This document shows, one piece after another, positions 35,723-48,251 of a stretch of DNA of 64,000 nucleotides (positions within the stretch are counted from its first letter, which is position 1; every line of letters begins with the position of its first letter). The stretch is from assembly GCF_013368755.1 (NCBI RefSeq), contig NC_049565.1, positions 3,658,001-3,722,000 on the forward strand, written 5' to 3'. The DNA comes from Talaromyces rugulosus (Eukaryota > Ascomycota > Eurotiomycetes > Eurotiales > Trichocomaceae). The notes under the pieces are model-generated. The model did no database searches and was not told where the DNA came from. It worked only from the letters and a program-made list of their open reading frames with translations. The translations under genes were made by a program, and so were the position numbers.

Positions 35723-36478
35723 ATGTGGATCCTCCCATTGATTGGTTATTTGGGTGTGATTTTGGGGTTTGCTTTCCTAACACTAGCTATCGGTACGCCC
35801 TCAATCCCAAGCTTGAAGTGGACAGTTACTAATAATATGCGATTATGTATAGCATCGGGACTCTACTATCTATCGGAAATAGTTGAAGAACACACCGTGA
35901 TCGCCCGCCGAATATTAACGAGACTTATATATGGCATCATCATAGTGCAGGTTCTCCTCTGGTTGTTCGACAGCTTCCCATTCACACTGTCGCTTCTCAG
36001 CGCCGTATCGCACCTCGTCTACGCGAGCAACCTCCGCCGCTTCCCCATTGTCAAGCTATCCGACCCCTTATTCATCACCTCCTGCATTCTTGTATGCATC
36101 AACCACTGGGTCTGGTTCCGCTACTTTTCGCGACCTACTCCACCGGCGCAGGGCGCCAGCGCATGGCGCCGTCCTTACACGCCTGATTACGACAACATGC
36201 CTACTTTTACCGAGGTCGCTTCGTATTTCGGCTTGTGTGTCTGGTTGGTCCCGTTTGCGTTGTTTGTGAGCTTGAGTGCCGGCGATAATGTTCTGCCGAC
36301 GATGGGCTCAGAGTACGCCACGGGCGGCGGCCAAGATGCTCTTTCTTCTGCGTCAGTCAAGGGCAAGAGTAAGAATATCGGGTTGGCAAAGGCTCTGGTG
36401 GACAATATTCGGGACTGGGCTTCGGAGACGGGCGAGCTCATGGGATTTTACCAGGGAGAGCGAACACGCGGGTTCTGA
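35723..36478 (+). CDS. svp26: SVP26/TEX261-family ER membrane adaptor for glycosyltransferase export
   Basis: Two exons, 35723-35792 and 35853-36478, 231 aa. The 60-bp intron (GTACGC, TACTAAT branch, TAG) is a multiple of three without a stop, so an unspliced reading gives a 251-aa ORF. Splicing restores the family sequence LAIASGLYYLSEIVEEHTVI across the junction. Four hydrophobic segments are visible (N-terminal ~2-23, ~60-80, ~110-130 with LFITSCILVCINHWVWF, and ~170-190). In yeast Svp26/Erv26 sits in ER and Golgi membranes and helps load Golgi mannosyltransferases into COPII vesicles. The C-terminal ~45 residues are hydrophilic. Confidence 0.88.
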   Translation: MWILPLIGYLGVILGFAFLTLAIGTPSIPSLKWTVTNNMRLCIASGLYYLSEIVEEHTVIARRILTRLIYGIIIVQVLLWLFDSFPFTLSLLSAVSHLVYASNLRRFPIVKLSDPLFITSCILVCINHWVWFRYFSRPTPPAQGASAWRRPYTPDYDNMPTFTEVASYFGLCVWLVPFALFVSLSAGDNVLPTMGSEYATGGGQDALSSASVKGKSKNIGLAKALVDNIRDWASETGELMGFYQGERTRGF

Positions 36479-37068
36479 TGACGAAATGATATCTTCGAAC
36501 AGTTTGTTGTTTCTTTCGGTTTTTATATACTCCATACGTCATATAGCACTATGTTGAACGAATCTTACGAACATGGACAGCCCATGTCCCATGGTGACAC
36601 ACTCGTAGATTGTAGGCATGTTTAAGTATTCAAGTACAACTAATTGATGAAAGGAAACATATAAGATTGATACTAAATGCTAAAGCAGATGAGAAAAGAA
36701 AAAAAATGACACCTCTCGGAGTCTAGAACAAGGGTATAGTTAACAGTATATCCAAACGAAGAGAAGAAGAAATCATTGCTTCCAAAAAAAAAAAAAAAAA
36801 ACATGAGCCTGCTCAATGACGGTCACGGGATAAATAATAGCTTGCAAATAGCCAAAATAAACATCAGTCATGTCCCTCGTACTTGTTTGTCACTTTAGAC
36901 AAAGTGACCTTCCCCCTCCCTCGTTTGTCAAACATTATAATTAATCCTATGACACTGTCCAAACAGCGCATAGAAATAGGCTATCAGTAAAAGCCTGACT
37001 GATGAGTGACTAGTAGTTTGAGTTAGTAAATGCTCTGCTCCTAGCCATGTTGATCCAGATTACTCACA
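36479..37068. other. Intergenic interval between convergent SVP26 and BEM3
   Basis: About 590 bp between two 3' ends, with an 18-base A run at 36784-36801. No gene seen. Confidence 0.45.
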
Positions 37069-40000
37069 TTATTCATCACCATACTGAGATATAGAGCTTT
37101 TGCGCTGCTGACTCATGTCCATAAACAACATGGAACTCTCTCTCCGCTGTGCTTTAGCAGCCCTTGAATTTTCGTTGGGGTCCAACATCCGAGTCGTGCG
37201 AGGCGGATTGTCCTGCTGGCGAGGACGCGGTTTGTCGTAAGATTGAATAGGAACAAACCCGGTGTCGTAATTTGCTTTTATAGAATCGTGCGATACGGGA
37301 GCATCGGCGTCGTCAGGCATGAAAAATGACGTCTGGTTATAGGCCGGTGTTGGTGCCGGGGCTTGGTTGTAGCCAGCTGTTGTTGGAAAGACTTGATGCC
37401 GAGGCGAACGCACATCCTCTGGGAGGATCGGTGGATTAAATTGCAGTCCTGCTGTCTTGATGTGATCTGCTAAATCCCCAAAGATGCTGTCATATTCCGT
37501 AAGGAACAAAGAGAAGACAGGCGCAGGCATGTTCAAGGTTGGTGCAAAAACTATGCCAACGTTCCGCAATGTCATCTTGTTGACATCAGCGTTATCGACA
37601 ATTTGGATAAGAAACTGAGACAAAGCGCTTATGAGTGCTAAATTTGGCTTGGGAAGCATATGCACCAGCACATTGAGCGCCGCGATCTTTTGCTCCTTGT
37701 CTTCCAGTTCTACACACAAAATATAAGTATTATGCAATGAAAATGAGTAGGGAGTACTGACCTGGTACACGTCTGAAATCATACTGGAGCTCAAGAGTCA
37801 AGACCGTTGTAGGCAGTTCGCGTAGATACTGCTTGAAAAGAGATGCAACTGCATGTACATCGTAGTAGGTCTCGTCGGTTAAAAAGTCCACATCTCCCTC
37901 GGTATTGAAACGCTCTTTAAGCGCCTTGATCACGACATTCGAACCACTCAAACGAAATATACCTTCTTCTGATGCCGCACCCTTGGCTTGCAGGTATTCA
38001 ATGCACCGATATGCTACAGCTGGGAGGTCGGTGTCCTGCACATTCCTGGGTGGGCATGATAGTACTGCCTCTGCCAGAGGCATTCCAAAGACCGGCCGGA
38101 CTATGTCCCTTCTGTCAGACGGTGAACCGCTATTTTGAGAAGCAGCGGCCTCCGCTGCTGCTATATCCGACGCCGAGCGTGCTCGGAACCCCCAAATGCT
38201 TCGCTTCTTCTCCTTTGTCGAAGTTGCTGGTTTGTTGCCCCATGCGCCAACATCCTGAATAACGGCACCGTTTGTTGGGCCGGATATAACCTTGGGGCCT
38301 GGAGCCCCCAAAAACTGGTTTTCTGCATTGGCACTATCGCCCAACGCCGGTGATGTCTTCGCGCCATCTTTTTCGTATGTAGTCCCAAACACTGGGGGGT
38401 CGGCAGCGACAGCATCATCAAAACTAAAACTTTGAAGGCTTTCTAGCGGCCTGGGATCTGGACTATCAGATCCTTTGACACTGTCTTTCCTGTTGTTGTT
38501 TTGCAAATTTTGAGTTTTGGGGTTAGTGACTGATGGGTTTTTGACGATTTTCTGCGGCTGTTTTACAGGTGGTGTGCTGGGAGCTTTCTCTTCATCTGAT
38601 GACAGGTCATCCACATACTGGAGGAGCGCATCAACCCACAAGTCTCTGTCATCATCACTTTCAGCACATAGCACATGCCGGACGAGAGCCGAGGAGTCCT
38701 TCTTCTTTGGTTCTAGAATGAGGAATGCATGCCGGTAATGGTTGTCAGAGTCATCTTCGCCGCGTGAAGGAGATTGGTTCTGGCCGCCTTGTGATTGCTT
38801 TCCAATCTGGGCATTGTGAAGTTTGATAGTGCCGAGATGAGCGCCACTAGGTGATTCAAAATATTTGAATTCTGGCCCATGCAATACAAAGTACCGAGAC
38901 TTCCAGCCACCGAAATTCTTGCCTCGTTTGGTAAGATAACCCTCCTTCCTAAGCTTTCCATTAGGGCCGCGGACGAGCTCCGGCGTTCCCTTTCCATTCG
39001 CTCTAAGGAGATTGGTCTCGTCATCACGTGGTTCAATCGCATCTGAACTCAGGAACCGACAGATCACCAATGCAGCCGATTCTGTCATTGGTGTGTCTAA
39101 AAGGGTTTCAAAGTATTGATTCAAAGCATCTCTTCTTGCATCAACCTTGGCCGGAGAGTGTCCACTGAATATCGATCGATCCGGCAGTCTTCCTGTAAAT
39201 TCGCATCCCTGTCGAACTTGGTAGTCAATTTGAGGCAAAGCCTGAATGGCCTTTTCCACGCGCCACAATTCCGATCTACTGGAGCGCGAGTAAATACTGA
39301 GGATAAAGACCTGTTCTTCATCTGAAGGCCTACCTCCCATGTAGCTGGTTCTAGACGGTCGAAGCCGAGAAGACGCAACCCTGACTTCAATGGATGGTAG
39401 TGCGTTTGGAGGTAGAAGCAGCCCGGGGTAGTCATCGGAAACAAGCCCTTGGTATATGCTCCGATTTAAACTGTAGGGCGAGCCTCGGCCGTCACTTCTA
39501 ACCGTGCTATCGATGGAAGGTAACGAGCGTGGGTTCCCATCAAATTGGTGAGGAGGTTTCTGTGTTGGCATTTTGGTTGCCCGAGGTGATTGGGGAAGAC
39601 CTGTCACAACAGCTCTCGGCGACATAGGGGGCGAAACAATAACCGCGGAGCCATCTCTGGGCTGCCTGGGGAGTGGAGACCCAAGAGGGCGGTCTCCCGG
39701 TCTAGGGCTCAAGGGTAGACCTGGAGTTGAAATAGGCATGCCCGCTCTGTCATGGTCCGAAATATTCGAGTTGATGATGGCTGCCAGAGAGTCTGTTCCC
39801 GCAAATTGCCCATTGCCATTGTAAGGACCCGAAGGAGCAATGATCCTCGGGCTAGAAGGAATGCCTTTTGGTGTTGTCGGGAATGATGTCGGTTCAACAA
39901 CGGTAGCCTTTTGTTTAGTCGACCTGCTGCGAGTCTCTTGCTCACGGACAACCGCGGCTTCACGGTCTTCGTCGTCCTCCTCTCTCGTCCTGCGCCGCCC

Positions 40001-40855
40001 GCGATCAGAGTCATCGTAGTCCGAGCCAGAGTCTAATGGTGGTGCGTTCGGGTCTATCGGGGAACTTCGACGATGGATTTGGTTGAGATTTAACGGGGCT
40101 GGAGGGGGTTTGCGATTTGGCGGCGGTAATTTCGGTAACTCAGCAGTAGGCGCAGTCATCGGATTGGCTTGCGCAGGGTTATTTCTTGAGCGTTCGGTAA
40201 GTAGTTGGTTGGCCTGGACCGGGATGTTTGCAGAAACCAGCGACTTTGGATCTTCGCGTGGGCGATACGGCGAGTAAGTAGACGGGGCGAGGTTCTTGTC
40301 TGAGAGCGGCGAACCTGAAGACGTTGACTTTGGGTTCTGTTCAAGGGGAGGGCTGTCTTTTAGAGGTAGAGACTCTATGGCTTTGTTGACTGCCAACGGG
40401 GGTGGTTGACTCTGTAGCTCCTTTAGACGTTTCCGGTAATTTTCCCTGTCCTTGACAGCGCGCTCAAGGTCCTTGTTCAAACCAAGGACAAGCGCCCTTT
40501 GCTTCTCAAGAAGTCTCCATAGTTGCTCATTCCGTGCGACAGCGTGGTGCCTTTCCTTGAGAAGATGTAGAATCACCGCTTCCGCAGAGCCAGCTGTAGT
40601 GATGAGATTGGTGATATCGGCAGACGTCAAAGAGTTCGAATCGAGAGCAGACTTTTGAGAATGCGAGACCGAAGAAATGGACGAAATAGCGGAATCGATC
40701 GACGAGGTCCGGGGTAGGTTGCGCACACCAGCCTTGTTGAGGACGCTAGGAGGAGACTGTGTTGGCGAATCTGACGGCGAGGCATTCGATGCAGTCGCAT
40801 CGATGGATTCCGCCGCCATCCTGTGGCGCCCTCCGTTGGTGTTGGCTTCGTTCAT
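37069..40855 (-). CDS. bem3: RhoGAP with PX and PH domains (Bem3-like)
   Basis: Two exons on the minus strand: 40855-37762 and 37709-37069; a 52-bp intron (GTCAGT, TAG) of phase 1; 1244 aa. The ORF is open farther upstream (to 41086), but MNEANTNGGRHRM is the likely start. Regions in order: Ser-rich N-terminus; a coiled coil at ~80-145 (VLGLNKDLERAVKDRENYRK); a long disordered stretch; a PX-like domain at ~480-600; a PH domain at ~635-760 (EGYLTKRGKNFGGWKSRYFV); a RhoGAP domain at ~918-1110 with the arginine finger in GIFRLSGSN. This order is that of Bem3, which turns off Cdc42/Rho1-type GTPases and binds phosphoinositides at sites of polar growth. Confidence 0.92.
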
Positions 40856-41945
40856 CCTGACACCATGCTCAGCCTCGCATCTACTACTGTATTGGCCGAA
40901 ACGAAGCTGATCCCTGAAGGGGTTGGCGGATTCCGAGAAGAAAGATTCAAAGACCCAAGAGCAAAACAAGCTCTTGTGGGCTGCGCGTTTTCGACAGCAG
41001 GTAGAATACTGAAGACGAGTTGAAGTGGCAGGGGGAACTGGGATGCCGGTAGATGGCAGGGCCAGGCTCCCGCAGTAATATCGCAAGGTCGCAAGGTGGG
41101 CAGCGATTCGTTCCTAGGGCGATTCAAATGTCGAACATTAAAGGTTTGATTGTGAGCTGGCGATCCCCGTTGCTACCAGGATTGCAGTTGTGGGGGGTTA
41201 GTCGGAGTCAGAGAGGGGGGAGAGGCAGACGCAGGAATAAGGGGTCAGCGATTTCTGCTGGTGGAGCTTGCGATGCACCAGCGAGGATCGACGTGCGGGC
41301 AAGCACCAACTCCGCAACACGCAAAAAAAAGGAAGGCTTGTGCTGAGGGAATGATATTAATATTAATTACAGATTATATATGGCGTGGTTAGACTGGAGT
41401 ATTAATTAATACGTAGAATCCGTTCATAGCAGTTTTAAACATGATGTAAGGGGAGCATATACTTAATTGGCTCTCTCTATAACTAACTAGCTGCTACCGG
41501 TTTGATACACACAGCAAATGCCTCAGGAGCTAGGTTGGCTGGCCAAACCTCATTAAAGCTTGAACGACTTTGGATTATTATGGAAGCACATAGTGAAATG
41601 AACAATTAACATGCGCTAAAAAATGATGCTGTGTAATTTTTATCAAAGGAGATGTTCTATCCAACCCAACGCCGTACGGCGGAAATGCCAATCATTATAA
41701 AGTAATAAGTACACTGTCAGATAGTTGCAAAAAGTGGTCGTTGCTGCGTCAAAAAATTGGGCCATTCGTCGCCCAAGACTCGGTGAAAATAAAATGTAAT
41801 GCCGCCGCAAATTTCTATTTGTACAAGGTTATATAACCACCCGGTGAGTGCTTTTGTGTTCTCCAGCCCCGAGCTCCAGCGTGAAGAATAGCAGAAAAGA
41901 CGCCTGTCGAATCCGGTGAAACGCCCGAACTCCTAGATCAATATA
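40856..41945. other. Intergenic interval, BEM3 promoter and MDM31 3' flank
   Basis: About 1.1 kb. The part from 41.35 to 41.85 kb is AT-rich. Short ORFs lack support. Confidence 0.45.
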
Positions 41946-44139
41946 TTAAACAATGTTTCCGGCCATCCCCAGGAAAATCGCCTGGGCAGCAAGCTGTAAT
42001 GACCAGAAGCCGACTTTCTTGAACCGTCGTTTGCGTGCTTGGTCGTCCATTACATCGCGAGCGAATGCGTCATACGTCTGGTAAATAGTCAGTTTTGGGG
42101 CTTGATACTGTTAGCAATGGAGTGGGTTGCCTACCGCTGCAGAAAGGTCATCCATCAAGCCGCTGTCAAACACGGTCCAGCTTCCGTCGAAGTCATCAAG
42201 TCTTTTGATAAGCCGGCAATGCACCGGAATAAAAGTGCGTCGAGAATTAATGTATGCAACTATCGGGCGAATGAGAGCATTGTTTATATATGAAAGATCC
42301 CGGTTGAACAAGGGAACAACCGCGCGTACGTTTGTTAGATGAATGCGTAGATCGGTGACAAGAAATCTCTTGTCGTTTTCATCGGTGGTTAAAGAAAGCC
42401 CTAGATGAGGTGGGTGACTCTGTTCCACTTCTGAAGGGTAACGATGTGAAGTCACTGTGGCCTCAACACGGTCGTAAAAGTCTGAAACCACCTTTGCTAG
42501 ACCGTCGTTGCTGTCCGCGGGTAGCATTATATCAGCGACTATGTCGACCCCTCCCTCATGTATCCAGGAAAATGGGCCCTCAACCCCGCGGTTCAAATGG
42601 TCAATATTCAGACCGTCGATCCGAATCCGGCTCTGCTTTTTCCAAGGACTGCTTCCAGCACCGTCTTCTCCGTAGTCATTCAGCTGAGTCCCGGTGAAAT
42701 TATGCGTCTGACGCGGATGGATTGTGAACAGTGAGTTGTCGTAAGAGCCGGATATCATGTTTGCGGATAGAAAATCGTAAAACAGCCACTGTTTCCTGAG
42801 CTGAGGGAGGTCACAGGAAAATATACTGACTGAGAAGGGTCGAAAGTTGTTGGGTTGATAGATCGTCACGAGGAGATCCTCCATTTTGAAGGAGTCGATC
42901 TCAAAATCCCCTGGGTTGTGTTCATGCCGGTAAGACTTTGGATCAGGATCTGTATCTTCCCAATGGACATGTGTGCGATCAACGACGCCCCTGATGCCTC
43001 TCACTTCCACATCTCGCAGGGGCCCTTTGCCATTGAACCACTTTGTGAAGGAAAGGGTCACGTTGACTGTGTCGATTGAAACATCGAATTGGGTGTAGTT
43101 TGTATCTTCCTCTTGAACGTCCGTCTCCGAATCCTTGGTGTCACTCAAAGCGGCGGCGGCAGCGGCTGCAGCAGCGGCTGTTCTTGAAGATCCTTTGCTC
43201 ACGTGGCCTTCACCATGTCCGGGCCTACGAGAGACGAATACGTTCTTGAAGGTAATCACTCCGTTCTTCCATTTAGGCACAATGGCAGACTCAAAGACAA
43301 CCTTGACCCCTGAAGATTTGGTGAGATAGTTTCCAACCCAACGAGCCAAGGTTTCTAAATCCAAGTTAGTCATGTCGAACCACTTATATTAATGGCATTT
43401 CCTTACCTTGTGCAAAAACTGTGTTGATGGCAAATATCAGCAGAGAGAAGAAAGTTGTTGTTCCGAGGATGATCCAGAGCATATGCCCCAAAATTACCCA
43501 TGAAAAGAGAGTGCCTATCTCGTCCAAGTTGAATGGGCGCACGCTCCGAATCGAGAACCATTTGAATCTAACCCGTAACCTGGACCAAAACCCAGTGGCT
43601 GCCGCTAACAGCTCCTCCTTTGTAGGCCGGTGAAAGTGTGGTAAACGTTCGCGAAGGTTTTTGTTTAATAACGTGTGCTCTTTGCTTTCTGTCTTGAGTT
43701 GTTCTTTCGGTGCGTCCGTGCCCTTCGGTCTATTATTCTCAGGAGATTCGCCTGAATTGTTGTCATGTTGTGTGTGTATCGTCCGCCTCCAAAGCTGCCG
43801 GGCCAATGTTTCTAATGTCCTTTGCTTGCTGGAATAGTGCAAGCTCCTTGCGCAAACATTGTTCCCGTTTGATACCGCGCACGTCGTCGTCCCGGTTTCG
43901 GCGACTGAGTTGGCCGTCAAGACCAGTAAACTGCCAGAGGCGAGTTTCGAGTTGATGCGCCGCTGCTCTCGAGGTCGAGACCTGCCATAGTACTGTCGCC
44001 GAGAAAAACTTTGGGCCACGGGAATCGGCCTTAGCAAACTCAAGGGGGATATATATGACTGTGTCCGCAAGCCCCGGGAGAAGATTGGACCTGCCGATTG
44101 TCCAAAGACGCCCAGCTTCTGTCCAATATTGAGAGACAT
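41946..44139 (-). CDS. mdm31: MDM31/MDM32-family inner mitochondrial membrane protein
   Basis: Three exons on the minus strand: 44139-43407, 43354-42135, 42077-41946; introns of 52 and 57 bp, phases 1 and 0; 694 aa. The first ~120 residues are rich in Arg/Ser with no acidic start, as in mitochondrial presequences. A membrane segment (ILGHMLWIILGTTTFFSLLI) at ~220-240 is followed by ETLARWVGNYLTKSSGVKVV, WKNGVITFKNVFVSRRPG and the family domain up to SGLMDDLSAA, ending GFWSLQLAAQAIFLGMAGNI. A run of 10 alanines from mixed GCN codons is inserted (43150-43185). Mdm31 and Mdm32 are needed for mitochondrial shape and nucleoid stability in yeast. Divergent from PNO1. Confidence 0.9.
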
Positions 44140-44514
44140 CCTCTTTCTCCTTACATTCTGAAAAGGGACAGCATTCGAGAAGCAAAGCAAAAGTAGGCAA
44201 GCGAAATAGCTGGTCCAGCGAATGTCAACAAAACAAGACCCGTGTTTGGAGAGATGCTAATTGCTTTGCCGCAAAAATGGTGCAGCGATGAAATCATCCG
44301 CGCCAGGAGCGGGTCCATGCCAAATCAAGCAATCTCCGTTGTTTGCGGTGTTTGCATTTAGATTTTTTTCGGAACCCCACAATCTAATCTACAATCTACA
44401 ACAAATAATTATCTCGACGATTCAGGAAGAAAAAAAAATTCAGTTGCTTCTCCAGTGGAAACGACTCCCCGGCATCATCCAGCTGCTCCGAATTCCCCAA
44501 GAAAAGCGACCATC
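44140..44514. promoter_or_regulatory. Divergent promoter region MDM31 / PNO1
   Basis: 375 bp. A frame open upstream of the MDM31 start begins with a non-ATG codon and is taken as leader. Confidence 0.4.
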
Positions 44515-45441
44515 ATGCCTGCTCCAACTGCCCTGAAGGAGCCTCAGACGGCTGTAGAGGCCCCCCTCGCCATGCCGACGGACAATGGTCAGTAGTTGCG
44601 AATCCATTCTTTGGCATTTGCTGACATTTATATACAAGATTTCGACGAAGTACTGATCGACCCTGCCGCCAACGCCTCCGCATTGGAGTCTGTTCAAGAA
44701 GACAAATCAGAGGATGCCATGCATATCGACGAAGAAGGCCGCCCAGTGTTCACCCCCGCCAACGACACACCTGGGGCCTACCGCATCGAGTCGAGAAAAG
44801 TGCCTATCCCACCAAACAGAATGAGCCCATTGAAAACCTTCTGGCCGAAGATTTACCCTCCACTTGTTGAACACCTGAAGCTTCAAGTACGAATGAACGT
44901 GAAGAACCGCGCAGTCGAGTTAAGAAACAGCAGGTATGGAGCTGTGGTTTTTTTTTTCCGTGAAAGAGACTATCGTATTGACAACAATTCTCAAGATTGA
45001 CTACCGACCCCTCGGCACTTCAAAGAGGAGCCGACTTTGTGAAAGCCTTCACTCTGTGCTTCGACGTCGACGACGCTATTGCTCTACTGCGCCTGGACGA
45101 TTTGTATATCAATTCATTCGAAATCAAAGACGTCAAGACATTGACCGGTGATCACCTCAGCCGAGCAATTGGCCGTATCGCTGGCCAAAATGGCAAGACC
45201 AAGTTTGCCATTGAGAACGCGACCAGAACTCGAGTGGTGTTGGCTGGACAGAAAGTTCACATCTTGGGTACTTTCAAAAACGCCAAGATGGCACAAGAAG
45301 CCATTGTCAGCTTAATTCTGGGCAGTCCTCCGGTATGTACTTGTTCTCGTTTACTGTTTTCACCCAGCTAATCATTTAAAACAGGGCAAGGTATATGGAA
45401 ACTTGCGTACCATTGCGTCTCGGATGAAGGAGCGCTTTTGA
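44515..45441 (+). CDS. pno1: PNO1 (DIM2), KH-domain factor of 40S ribosome assembly
   Basis: Four exons: 44515-44587, 44639-44933, 44996-45332, 45385-45441; introns of 51, 62 and 52 bp; 253 aa. An acidic N-terminus is followed by [20 protein letters not shown] and the KH region with [40 protein letters not shown], and the conserved end [17 protein letters not shown]. The protein binds pre-18S rRNA and recruits Nob1 and Dim1 during small-subunit maturation. Convergent with the proteasome beta-6 gene, 168 bp apart. The exon-2 donor within AGC AG/GTATGG splits an Arg codon. Confidence 0.95.
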
Positions 45442-45609
45442 TATACCCCCCCCTCCAAGAGCATTAGCATCGGCGTTCGGTTTTATAACGGTTTAGATAT
45501 ATGGGTTTACTGTTATGATTGTCACGATTATTCACAACGGCTCTTTAATAGCCCCGAAGGTTTCATTTTCTTAGGTACAGCATAGTAAAACATGAAAAAG
45601 TGTAGAAAT

Positions 45610-46444
45610 CTAGTCTTTCTTCAATGGCGTGTACGTCTCCTCGATACCGTTCTTGGTAATAATCATCATTTGCAAGCCGTCGCCCACCTCGATGTGTCGC
45701 TCCACTGCACTTGTAAACGCATCTCGTACCAACTGCTCCACGTGATCTTGCGGCAAAGGCGCTGGTTCACGTTTCTCCAAAGCATGTCCCTCTCCACTGC
45801 CGGGGATGTACTGGTTCTTAAAGTTGACCTGGTTGTCGAGGAAAGGCATGATGAGGCTGGACGCGGCTCCTGCGGCACGGCACTGCTCCCGCTCGTACGA
45901 GCCCACTGGATCATAGCTGTACAGAGCGCCCTTCCCGTCTTCATCCAAGCCGGCGAGAATAGCGTATGCGTAGTATGGGAAAAAGCGTTTGGAGTAGAGG
46001 ATCGTCGATAGTCGCTGTGCGCAGGCCTTGACTGACATTGGCTTGCCATGCTGGTATCGGTAGACCTTGACAACACTGTCCAGTCGCTCTTTCAGGGCTT
46101 GGCCATCTGCAGCAAATCCAACTACTGAGAGTACAATATGCGCTCCTTCGCCGGTCTCGGCATCGCCACCGATCTGGAACACTTTGGGAGAGTATCTGGA
46201 GTTGATGTTGTAACCGGCGACGGAACGTGTGTCGCCTGCGAGAATGGCGAAATCTGAGCCGGCGATACCCAAGGTTGAACCACCGTTGTCTGTGTAGCTG
46301 TATATTCCCAAAAACAATAGATAGTTAGTTGATAGGAACTAGATCCTTAAAAAAGAACGGGGTGACGTACGGGTTAAAGGAATGCTCTCTGTTACCATGA
46401 CTGGCAGCCACCATGGGAGCGACGTTGGGCATAATCGAGGCCAT
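45610..46444 (-). CDS. pre7: 20S proteasome subunit beta-6 (Pre7/PSMB1 type)
   Basis: Two exons on the minus strand: 46444-46371 and 46297-45610; a 73-bp intron (GTACGT, CAG), phase 2; 253 aa. A short N-terminus, MASIMPNVAPMVAASHGNRE, leads to HSFNPYTDNGGSTLGIAG, then the proteasome fold (SDFAILAGDTRSVAGYNINS) and the beta-6 marks RAAGAASSLIMPFLDNQVNF and DGLQMMIITKNGIEE. Beta-6 has no catalytic threonine. Its start codon is ~570 bp from that of the HCNGP gene in divergent orientation; the beta-7 gene is just beyond. Confidence 0.93.
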
Positions 46445-47010
46445 TGCAGAGCTGGAAAGAGAATGGCTGTCTTGTGAGGGATGTAAATATTAGCACTGTG
46501 AGGTGCTAATCGAGAAGATATTTGATGTTGACGAGGCGGAGGTGATTAAGCTGGTGTTGCTCGGCGAGTGACGCGGAGCTGTCGCTGCCTTCGAAATTCT
46601 TATGTAAGGTTCCCAGAGCTCGGCAGCCAATCACCTCCCGCAATGCCAAAGCAGATACAAACAAATTACTATCGTGTATCCTATAACCCGTTGTAATTCG
46701 AGAGTAGTATGAAATACGAATTATTCACAGTTATATGATATAAAGTTGGTTTTAAAAAGAATCACTCCAAGGTGGTCCATACGTTGAGCTCCCGCCGGAC
46801 GTCATTGGCCGCCTGCAGCCCGCCTGCGGATCTACAATTGCAAAGTGCGAGCTCTCTTTTTGTTGCTTCTTGCAAGCCACTTGACTCCTCTCAGTACTTA
46901 CAACTCACGAAATATACAGAAACACTTCAGTGTATTCTACTTTAAGGGATCCGACCGTCTTCGGCACAAGCTGTCAATCGGCTATAAAATCACCATAATC
47001 TACCGCTGCA
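46445..47010. promoter_or_regulatory. Divergent promoter region PRE7 / HCNGP gene
   Basis: 566 bp between two start codons. A yeast-type proteasome control element (GGTGGCAAA) was not seen. No ORF is supported. Confidence 0.45.
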
Positions 47011-47794
47011 ATGCTGGGACTTGTCTCTTATGAGAGCAGTGACGAGGATGAGATCAACACAACAGAACCGGAGATAACTCACAAGGTGTGCATTGAATAT
47101 CCAGGTTATTTTGAATAGTCACTAATTGTCTACCAAGACTGCCTCTGAAGACAAGGATCATTCCCGTGCCAAGCATGACGCGAACGTGGAAGGTGTGTAT
47201 ATCACTCGACGCACCTACACCTAGTTAGCAATCACTTACAATTGCTTAGATAATGCTGAACCCCAGGTCACAGCCATGCCAGATGTCGCCCCAGGCCCCG
47301 TTAATGGGCCCATGCTTGGGCCAAGTCAGCCCCAAGAAGCGTTAGTGTCTACCGAGGCTCAACCAAAAACGGACGACTCTTCTCTATACACCACATCTGA
47401 AGCTTTAATACAAGACTTGACATTACCCCCAATTCCCAATCTCGAGATTCCTCCATCGCCTCCTGGATCTCCGGACCCAACTGCCACGAGCAAAGTATCC
47501 CACTTCCTTTCACTGAAGAAACAAGGCGTGCATTTCAACGAAAAGTTGTCTGCGTCTTCTTCCCTTAAGAATCCAATGCTTTTCACCAAGCTGCGAGATC
47601 ATAATGATATCAACGATCACAATCAATACGCCACCGTTCTTCCGCATGACATATGGAACCCTGACTCGTTACCGGATTGGGCTTACAAGGAAGAACTTTG
47701 GAAAATGCAACAGGCCGTCCGGCAAAAGATTGAGCAGTCTAGCAAAAACAGACAATCGATTGATTTTGTATCCTCTGGGGCTCGGCGTGGGTGA
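47011..47794 (+). CDS. HCNGP-domain (SAP30BP-like) nuclear protein
   Basis: Three exons: 47011-47085, 47138-47192, 47250-47794; introns of 52 and 57 bp, phases 0 and 1; 224 aa. The N-terminus MLGLVSYESSDEDE is a typical opening of this family. Residues ~60-130 are Pro/Ser-rich (IPNLEIPPSPPGSPDPTAT). The HCNGP domain covers ~130-215 (GVHFNEKLSASSSLKNPMLF, HDIWNPDSLPDWAYKEELWK). Human SAP30BP is a transcriptional regulator linked to SAP30 and to splicing of short introns; the fungal role is not well known. It lies between two proteasome beta genes. Confidence 0.85.
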
Positions 47795-48251
47795 CGCCCT
47801 AGTAGCCTGGGGGTGTTGTAATAATATTATGCACACAAATAATGAGCATCCAATTTCACTGCATCCATAGAGCAGCCCATCCCAGGGCAGGCTGACTCTT
47901 CAAAGGAATAGGCGTCTCTATGGAAATACACTAATGGAGTCTAGTGACTTTGAAGTAAGTCACTGGTTATTAATTTGTTGCAGGGCATGTAAATTAAACT
48001 TGTCATATAGTTGTAAAAATACCAATAATACATTAAATGCGGGCGTATCGCCAGTCACAGAGTACAGCGTGGTGGTTGGAGCGCGGACCCACCGCCTCCG
48101 TCAGCTTCCTGCCTAGACATGGAGCTCCGAAGCTCGTCCATCACGACGCGGAATCAATCGCCCGCAACTGCGCCCACTTGCTCCTCTTCTTCCACCAGTG
48201 CTCCAGTTCCAATTTCTTGACCATCTATAATCGCACCTTAACGTCTCCATC
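47795..48251. other. Intergenic interval, PRE4 promoter
   Basis: About 460 bp. Nothing recognisable. Confidence 0.4.
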
